10,648 nt of DNA, from NCBI GenBank assembly GCA_030626645.1, contig DAOUTP010000044.1, positions 1 through 10,648 on the forward strand. The letters are read 5' to 3'. A program made the translations under genes and the position numbers. The notes under the pieces were generated by a model. The model was not told the origin of the DNA. It saw only the letters and a list, made by a program, of their open reading frames with translations, and ran no database searches. The stretch comes from Candidatus Cloacimonadota bacterium. GTDB taxonomy: Bacteria; Cloacimonadota; Cloacimonadia; Cloacimonadales; TCS61. The first letter of the stretch is position 1. Every line of letters begins with the position of its first letter. Positions 6,312-10,648 of this stretch are shown in pieces.

Positions 6312-6985
6312 TATTCAGAATCTTTTTCAGAATCCTCTTTTTCGGTAGATTTATCACCTTCTTCACCTTCAGTTCCTTCAGCTCCTTCTTCACCTTCAAG
6401 CTCTTCTTCTTCTTCTACTTCAGGTTCTACCAGAATAGTTGGAAGAGTTACAGCAGCAATTGTTGTCTCATCGGAAATGCTCGTTTCTATATCATCAGGA
6501 AGCTTGATTTCACCGAAATGTATAGAATCACCGATATTCAAAGCGGAAATATCAATACTGATCTCATCCGGGATATCTTTTGGAAGACAGGTTACCTGAA
6601 TGCTTCTGATACTGATCTCAAAAACTCCACCTTCTTTTACTCCAGGAGCTTCGCCATTAAAATTAATTGGAACTTCAATTGTAATAGATTTACCTTTATG
6701 AAGTTCTAGGAAATCAATATGCGCAACTTCTCTTGTTAATGGATGAATTTGCTTTTCTTTGATGAAAGTTTTGTATGTCTTTCCATCAACAGTAATATCG
6801 AAGAATGCAACCGCTCCGATAGATTTTTTATATTCGCGAGTATAATCACGAGCATTAAAAGCAATTTTAATTCCTTCCTGTCCTGCTCCATAGATTATAC
6901 CAGGGATAAAACCTTCTTTTCTTAATTCTGTAAGATCAGATCTTTTACCCAAATCTCTTTTTTCTGCATTAATTTTTATGTTCAT
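6311..6985 (-). CDS. rplY: 50S ribosomal protein L25, long (Ctc/TL5) form
   Basis: 224 residues, the two-domain Ctc/TL5 form. The N-terminal 5S-rRNA-binding domain (about 1-95) includes LRKEGFIPGIIYG (21-33), and HPLTREVAHIDFLEL (81-95). The beta-rich C domain (about 96-185) includes VPINFNGEAPGVKEGG (105-120) and LPKDIPDEISIDIS (134-147). Residues 187-224 form a low-complexity tail with 21 Asp/Glu in 38 positions. The ATG (6983-6985) has GGAGG (6991-6995) five bases upstream. It sits between prs and pth, the prs-ctc-pth order seen in many bacteria, and touches pth by a TAATG junction. Acidic tails are common in long L25 proteins, so the tail is not unique, but it is quite long. Confidence 0.95.
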   Translation of the reverse strand: MNIKINAEKRDLGKRSDLTELRKEGFIPGIIYGAGQEGIKIAFNARDYTREYKKSIGAVAFFDITVDGKTYKTFIKEKQIHPLTREVAHIDFLELHKGKSITIEVPINFNGEAPGVKEGGVFEISIRSIQVTCLPKDIPDEISIDISALNIGDSIHFGEIKLPDDIETSISDETTIAAVTLPTILVEPEVEEEEELEGEEGAEGTEGEEGDKSTEKEDSEKDSE

Positions 6986-6999
6986 TCCTTCCTCCGTTG

Positions 7000-7019
7000 A
7001 AATCCCACTCTGTGGATTT
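7000..7019 (-). other. Short hairpin in the prs-rplY gap
   Basis: Arms 7000-7005 and 7014-7019 pair over 6 bases, with a possible further two pairs across a bulge. It lies in the 39-bp gap directly before the rplY Shine-Dalgarno sequence and has no T-run behind it. It could influence rplY translation; the case is positional only. Confidence 0.35.
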
Positions 7020-7024
7020 TATGT

Positions 7025-7972
7025 TTATCTAAATAATATACTCAAAGATTCTTCAATGTGAATTTTCTTAATTGCATTAGCTAATAATTCAGCGATAGAA
7101 AGCTGTACGATTTTCTTACATTTTGCTTTCTCTTTGTTCAAAGGAACCGAATTTGTAATGAACAATTTTTCTATTGGTGATTCTTCAAGGTTTTTGATGG
7201 CGTTCCCCGAAAGAATTCCATGTGCACAAGCAGCATAGACATTTTTTGCACCTTGATTTTTAAGTGCTTGTGCCATTTTGCACAAACTGCCACCGGTATC
7301 GATTATATCATCAAAAAGAATAGCTGTTTTCCCTTCAACATCACCGATAATATTTAATATCTCAGCTTTATCATCATTCCTGATCCTTCGTTTATCACCA
7401 ATTGCAAGAGAGCAATCAAGTCGTTCAGCTAAAAATCTTGCTCTTGCTGTTCCACCGGTATCCGGTGAGACAACAACTGCATTTGTCAGATCAAGATTTT
7501 CCTTAAAATATCTAACAAATATTGGAGTTGAATAGAGATGGTCAACCGGGATATCAAAGAAACCCTGGATCTGATCTGAATGAAGATCCATAGCTACAAT
7601 TCTATTGGCACCTGCTTTTGTAAGAAGATCGGCAATCAGTTTTGCTGAGATTGCGACTCCGGGTTGATCCTTTTTATCGGAACGTGCATAACCGAATAAC
7701 GGAATAATGCAATTGATCCTTGCTGCTGATGCACGTTTAAGTGCATCGATCATGATGAATAGTTCCATTATGTTATCGTTAACAGGAAAACAAGTAGGCT
7801 GAATTATGAATATATCAGCACCACGAACATTCTCATTGATTTTAACGAATGAATTATCGTTAGAGAATTTGAAAACTTCAGCATCACCTAATGGAATACC
7901 GGATAGTTTTGATACCTCATTCGCCAATTCAATATTTGAATTTCCGGTGAAAATTTTTAATCTTGAAAACAT
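7025..7972 (-). CDS. prs: Ribose-phosphate pyrophosphokinase (PRPP synthase)
   Basis: 315 residues, normal for class I enzymes, which make PRPP from ribose 5-phosphate and ATP for nucleotide, His and Trp synthesis. Motifs are PVNDNIMELFIMIDALKRAS (63-82), FGYARSDKKDQ (93-103), catalytic-site DLHSDQIQGFFDIPVDHL (129-146, His131), VSPDTGG (168-174), GDKRR (192-196, catalytic Lys194) and the PRPP-binding loop DDIIDTGGS (221-229). Two positions differ from the common pattern: Ser98 stands where ATP-contacting Gln is usual in YARQD, and Gly105 where many enzymes have Arg. The ATG (7970-7972) is fixed by an in-frame TAG just upstream. It follows the spoVG stop by 7 bp with no clear Shine-Dalgarno sequence, so coupling is likely. 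Confidence 0.96.
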   Translation of the reverse strand: MFSRLKIFTGNSNIELANEVSKLSGIPLGDAEVFKFSNDNSFVKINENVRGADIFIIQPTCFPVNDNIMELFIMIDALKRASAARINCIIPLFGYARSDKKDQPGVAISAKLIADLLTKAGANRIVAMDLHSDQIQGFFDIPVDHLYSTPIFVRYFKENLDLTNAVVVSPDTGGTARARFLAERLDCSLAIGDKRRIRNDDKAEILNIIGDVEGKTAILFDDIIDTGGSLCKMAQALKNQGAKNVYAACAHGILSGNAIKNLEESPIEKLFITNSVPLNKEKAKCKKIVQLSIAELLANAIKKIHIEESLSILFR

Positions 7973-7979
7973 CTATTGC

Positions 7980-8495
7980 TTATTCTACTGGTTTCTCAGA
8001 GTCTTCATCATCTGATGATAGTGCTTCCTGAATAACTTCTTCAGGTTTCTCAGAGCTTTCATCATCTGATGATAGTGTTTCCTGAATAACTTCTTCAGGT
8101 TTCTCAGAGCTTTCATCATCTGATGATAGTGTTTCCTGAATAATTTCTTCAGGTTTCTCAGAGCTTTCATCATCTGATGATAATGTTTCCTGAATTACTT
8201 CTTTTGGTTTTGCAGAACCTTCATTAGCTGTAGATAATGCTCCCTGAAGAACTTCTTTATACTTTTCAATGATAACACCTTCAATCATATTTCTAGCTTC
8301 AGTATTGATCGGATGGGCAATATCACGATATTCTCCAGAACTAACTCTACGGCTTGGCATTGCAACAAAAAGACCATTTTCGCCTTCAATAACCTTGATG
8401 TTCCTAATAATGAATGCATCGTCTATAACCATGTTGACGAATGCCTTTAGTTGATTACTTTCTCTAAGAAAAACTTTAACATCTGTAATGTTCAT
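7980..8495 (-). CDS. spoVG: SpoVG family RNA/DNA-binding regulator with acidic repeat tail
   Basis: 171 residues, about twice the usual 85-100. Residues 1-84 are a standard SpoVG domain: MNITDVKVFL, NIKVIEGENGLFVAMPSRR (32-50), YRDIAHPIN (56-64) and a final helix ending KYKEVLQ. Homologues bind nucleic acids and act as site-specific regulators; the role here is unknown. Residues 86-171 are five 18-residue repeats of the type TLSSDDESSEKPEEVIQE, rich in Ser, Asp and Glu. The SpoVG helix end (KYKEVLQ) resembles the KPEEVIQ part of the unit, suggesting that the repeat arose from it. The ATG (8493-8495) overlaps the ispE stop (ATGA) and has AAGGAG (8502-8507) six bases upstream. The order ispE-spoVG-prs-ctc-pth recalls the Bacillus neighbourhood. 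Confidence 0.94.
   Translation of the reverse strand: MNITDVKVFLRESNQLKAFVNMVIDDAFIIRNIKVIEGENGLFVAMPSRRVSSGEYRDIAHPINTEARNMIEGVIIEKYKEVLQGALSTANEGSAKPKEVIQETLSSDDESSEKPEEIIQETLSSDDESSEKPEEVIQETLSSDDESSEKPEEVIQEALSSDDEDSEKPVE
7990..8259 (-). repeat. 54-bp tandem repeat, five copies, inside spoVG
   Basis: Five units of exactly 54 bp lie head to tail at 7990-8043, 8044-8097, 8098-8151, 8152-8205 and 8206-8259. The second and third differ at one base, the first differs from the second at three, the fourth differs from the third at about five, and the fifth (nearest the SpoVG domain) is clearly diverged. The length is a multiple of three, so copy number can change without shifting frame. Each full unit also contains a short palindrome (ATCATC-T-GATGAT). 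The gradient fits growth by slippage or unequal crossing-over. Confidence 0.93.
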
Positions 8496-9346
8496 TTTGC
8501 ACTCCTTTTAGTTTTAGTAATGTAATTCCAATAGCCCATATTAGAATAGTATATTGAAAATTTATCTGCTGTTGCTCTGTCAGGGCAGAAACCAATTATT
8601 GTAGCTCCGCTGCCAGAGAGCATTGCCTGCTTAGCCCCGTTTTCCAGTAGATGATCAATGATCATTTGGATCTCGGGATATTTTTTGCATACGCCAACCT
8701 GGAGTTTGTTATAGCACCACTTAATGTTTTCATGTTCTATCAGTTCTAACCAATTGTCATTTTCATGACCATCTAATGAAACTGCCTCATAAGCTTCTTT
8801 ACTGGAAATCTCAAAACCAGGATTTACTAAAAATATGTTATCTAATTCAATTTGTTTAAGATAGTTTATTTTTTCTCCACGGTTTTCACCTAAAGCACAG
8901 CCACCTTCAAGGAAGAAATTTATGTCGCTTCCGAAATTCTCAGCGATCTTATGCATTTCTGTTCGTGAAAGATCAAGGTTCCATAATTCTGAAAGTGCAA
9001 TGATCGTGCTGGCTGCATTACTGCTTCCACCACCCATTCCTGCTGAAATGGGTATGTTCTTTTGCAATTCTATTTCCACACCAAATTTCACATTATATTT
9101 ATCTTTTATAAAGACCGCAACCTTGTAAATCAAATTTTCATTTGTACTTACAAAGTCTATATCTGACAAAATTTTAATTGCATCTTTTTTTGTCAAAGCA
9201 AAATTTATTATATCCGCAAGCCCTATTTCAGTGAAAACTGTTCTGATCTGATGATAGCCATCAGAGCGTTTTGAAAGAACATCAAGAAAGAGGTTTATTT
9301 TTGCCGAAGAACTTATTCTTAGACTTTTTCTCTTCACTTTTTCCAT
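8492..9346 (-). CDS. ispE: 4-diphosphocytidyl-2-C-methyl-D-erythritol kinase
   Basis: 284 residues, normal for IspE, the ATP-dependent GHMP kinase of the MEP isoprenoid pathway. SSAKINLFLDVL (13-24) holds Lys16, and SDGYHQI (28-34) is the substrate region. The ATP-binding loop PISAGMGGGSSNAAS is at 99-113, GSDINFFLEGG (139-149) carries catalytic Asp141, and MLSGSGATI (242-250) is motif 3. The ATG at 9344-9346 lies within the kinase gene upstream, overlapping it by 65 bp in another frame. There is no Shine-Dalgarno sequence before it, only the TAT/TAC run. GTG three codons later, after GGAAAAA, is an alternative. Because AKINL is essential, any start must lie in the overlap. It overlaps spoVG by 4 bp. 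Confidence 0.95.
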   Translation of the reverse strand: MEKVKRKSLRISSSAKINLFLDVLSKRSDGYHQIRTVFTEIGLADIINFALTKKDAIKILSDIDFVSTNENLIYKVAVFIKDKYNVKFGVEIELQKNIPISAGMGGGSSNAASTIIALSELWNLDLSRTEMHKIAENFGSDINFFLEGGCALGENRGEKINYLKQIELDNIFLVNPGFEISSKEAYEAVSLDGHENDNWLELIEHENIKWCYNKLQVGVCKKYPEIQMIIDHLLENGAKQAMLSGSGATIIGFCPDRATADKFSIYYSNMGYWNYITKTKRSAK

Positions 9347-10648
9347 AGTAATAATAGTAATAATAATTATATTCGTAACTATTGTAGTATCTATGTGGTT
9401 GGATACCGTTTATCACCACTCCGGCGATATCAACTTTAATATTCTCGAGGAGTTCTTTTGTTCTCTTAACAACGTTTTTATCAGCCTGATCGACACGGAT
9501 CGCAAGGATAAGCAAATCAACTTTATTTGCCATTACCATTGAGTCAGTTACTGCTATTACCGGTGGTGAATCGAACAGTACATAATCATATTTTTCTTTA
9601 AGTCTTTCGATTGCTTCATCCATTCGTTTTGAGGCAAGAAGTTCAGATGGATTTGGTGGAATAATTCCACTTGTAATAACATCAAGATTATTAACATTAG
9701 TTTTTTTTATTACACTCTCAATCTGAATGGATTTATCCATAAGAAAATCGCTTATGCCAATCTCTTTATCCATGCCCATTATCGTGTGAACCATTGGGCG
9801 TCTGAGATCAAGATCAACCAGGATAACTTTAGCATCCATTTGAGCTAGTGCAGTAGCCATGTTCGTTTGGATCGTAGATTTTCCTTCTTTTGGACCCGAG
9901 CTTGTGATAAGTAATGTTGTGCAATCAGAATTCGTTTTTCGGGAAATAATATTCGTACGCAAAATTCTGAATGCTTCCGCAGTTGAAGATTTAGGAGCAT
10001 AATTCGTTATCAGTTTAGCCTGGATCTGTTGATAGATTATTTTATGTTCTTCTTTTTCAGAACCTTTTGTAGTAGCAATTTTCCGTTCAATATTATCAAG
10101 TTCAATGTCATCTTCCTGAATAAGCGGGATAGTTCCCAGAACCGGTAATGAGACATATTTACGAACATCATCAAAAGTTCTAATCTTTGAATCTAAGGAG
10201 TGGACCAAAAGTGCGGCACCGATTCCAAGACCTAATCCAAGTACAATTGCAATCATCATGTTCATTTTTTTGTTAGGCTTGATCGGTGCTTCGGGAATAC
10301 GTGCTTCTTCCACAATTCGGATCTTACCTATCTTGGATTTCTCAGCGATCTTTGCTTCTTCATACTTCTCAATAAGCATTGTATATGTCTTTTCATTGAT
10401 TTTATAATTACGTTCCAACCTTGCTAGCTGAACTTCAGTATCAGGAAGCAATGACATTCTCTCATTGTATTTTTCTACAGCTTTATGCAGGCTAACGACT
10501 TTAGAAGATTTAATATTCTGATCGATCTGAGCTGTAGAAATCTTCTCTATCAAACTGGATCGAAACATCAAAGGATCTGCAGAACCGGATTTAACCAGTA
10601 GAATTTTCTGTATCTCTTCATTGAGTTTTGTTTTTGCACTTTCGATAG
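9282..10648 (-). CDS. Polysaccharide-export tyrosine autokinase, Wzz/BY-kinase fusion (partial, N-terminus beyond right edge)
   Basis: The frame is open to the right edge; 454 codons are visible. The TTG at 10569-10571 is an internal Leu codon, not a start. In order: coiled-coil periplasmic part of the Wzz/GNVR region, the ARIPEAPIKPNKK stretch (about 10262-10304), a transmembrane segment (about 10193-10264), then the cytoplasmic kinase. The kinase has the FRILRTN motif, Walker A SSGPKEGKST (9873-9902), Walker A' VILVDLDLRRP (9795-9827) and Walker B YDYVLFDSPP (9561-9590). The C-terminus has 11 Tyr in about 16 residues, including seven in a row (9345-9391), the usual autophosphorylation cluster, then a Lys-rich end. 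Such proteins drive capsule or exopolysaccharide polymerisation and export at the inner membrane. Export genes are therefore expected to the right. Confidence 0.93.
   Translation of the reverse strand, partial: IESAKTKLNEEIQKILLVKSGSADPLMFRSSLIEKISTAQIDQNIKSSKVVSLHKAVEKYNERMSLLPDTEVQLARLERNYKINEKTYTMLIEKYEEAKIAEKSKIGKIRIVEEARIPEAPIKPNKKMNMMIAIVLGLGLGIGAALLVHSLDSKIRTFDDVRKYVSLPVLGTIPLIQEDDIELDNIERKIATTKGSEKEEHKIIYQQIQAKLITNYAPKSSTAEAFRILRTNIISRKTNSDCTTLLITSSGPKEGKSTIQTNMATALAQMDAKVILVDLDLRRPMVHTIMGMDKEIGISDFLMDKSIQIESVIKKTNVNNLDVITSGIIPPNPSELLASKRMDEAIERLKEKYDYVLFDSPPVIAVTDSMVMANKVDLLILAIRVDQADKNVVKRTKELLENIKVDIAGVVINGIQPHRYYNSYEYNYYYYYYYGKSEEKKSKNKFFGKNKPLS

Noticed and set aside
7985..8173. 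Open frame of 62 codons over the spoVG repeats, giving a basic 18-residue repeat (MMKALRNLKKLFRKHYHQ)
   Set aside because: It is the alternative reading of the 54-bp repeat, is periodic for that reason, has no ribosome binding site, and the SpoVG frame fully explains the region.
7990..8259. Possible CRISPR array
   Set aside because: The units are contiguous 54-bp tandem copies with no unique spacers, lie in frame within spoVG, and no cas genes are nearby.
199..9128. Plus-strand open frames of 60-85 codons
   Set aside because: All lie opposite strongly supported genes, give no recognisable protein and lack ribosome binding sites; they are shadows of the minus-strand genes.
10569..10571. TTG as start of the BY-kinase gene
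   Set aside because: The same frame stays open to the window edge with coiled-coil-like sequence upstream, so the codon is an internal Leu and the gene is cut by the window.

Overview
All sixteen genes in this window lie on the minus strand, so the text follows transcription from the right edge to the left. The DNA is AT-rich and densely packed. The proteins are ordinary bacterial housekeeping types: ribosomal proteins, SRP GTPase, SSB, peptidyl-tRNA hydrolase, PRPP synthase and MEP-pathway kinase. A fused chain-length-determinant/BY-kinase, a SpoVG homologue, a DUF2232 membrane protein between rpsR and rplI, and strong Shine-Dalgarno sites beside several SD-less coupled starts suggest a low-GC, probably diderm anaerobe-type bacterium. 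Something in or near the FCB group, such as Cloacimonadota, would fit. That placement is inferred from gene content only and is tentative. There are no mobile elements, tRNAs, rRNAs or CRISPR arrays.

Right block (7980-10648): the end of a polysaccharide-export tyrosine autokinase with a C-terminal tyrosine cluster (partial, continues off the right edge), then ispE starting inside the kinase's tyrosine tail, then spoVG carrying a 54-bp tandem repeat that encodes an acidic tail.

Middle block (4499-7972): prs, rplY (L25/Ctc form with acidic tail) and pth, coupled by short gaps or a TAATG junction. A 45-bp gap with two adjacent hairpins leads into rpsF-ssb-rpsR. This is the classic S6/SSB/S18 trio, and S18 has a 70-residue N-terminal extension.

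Left block (1-4495): a DUF2232 membrane protein overlapping rplI, an unrecognised six-helix membrane protein with a TTG start, a DUF721 (DciA-like) protein, rpe and ffh. A 176-bp gap with hairpins and a possible promoter precedes the first 19 codons of rpsP at the left edge.

The genes read as one long, co-oriented growth-linked cluster. PRPP and isoprenoid precursor synthesis, translation (S6, S18, L9, L25, S16, Pth), protein targeting (Ffh) and replication support (SSB, the DUF721 protein) are transcribed in the same direction with gaps of 0-45 bp apart from the one before rpsP. No convincing intrinsic terminator was seen. I found no clear new multi-gene system. The most unusual signals are the SpoVG repeat tail, the S18 extension, the poly-tyrosine/ispE overlap, the unknown membrane protein and the small hairpins at gene junctions.
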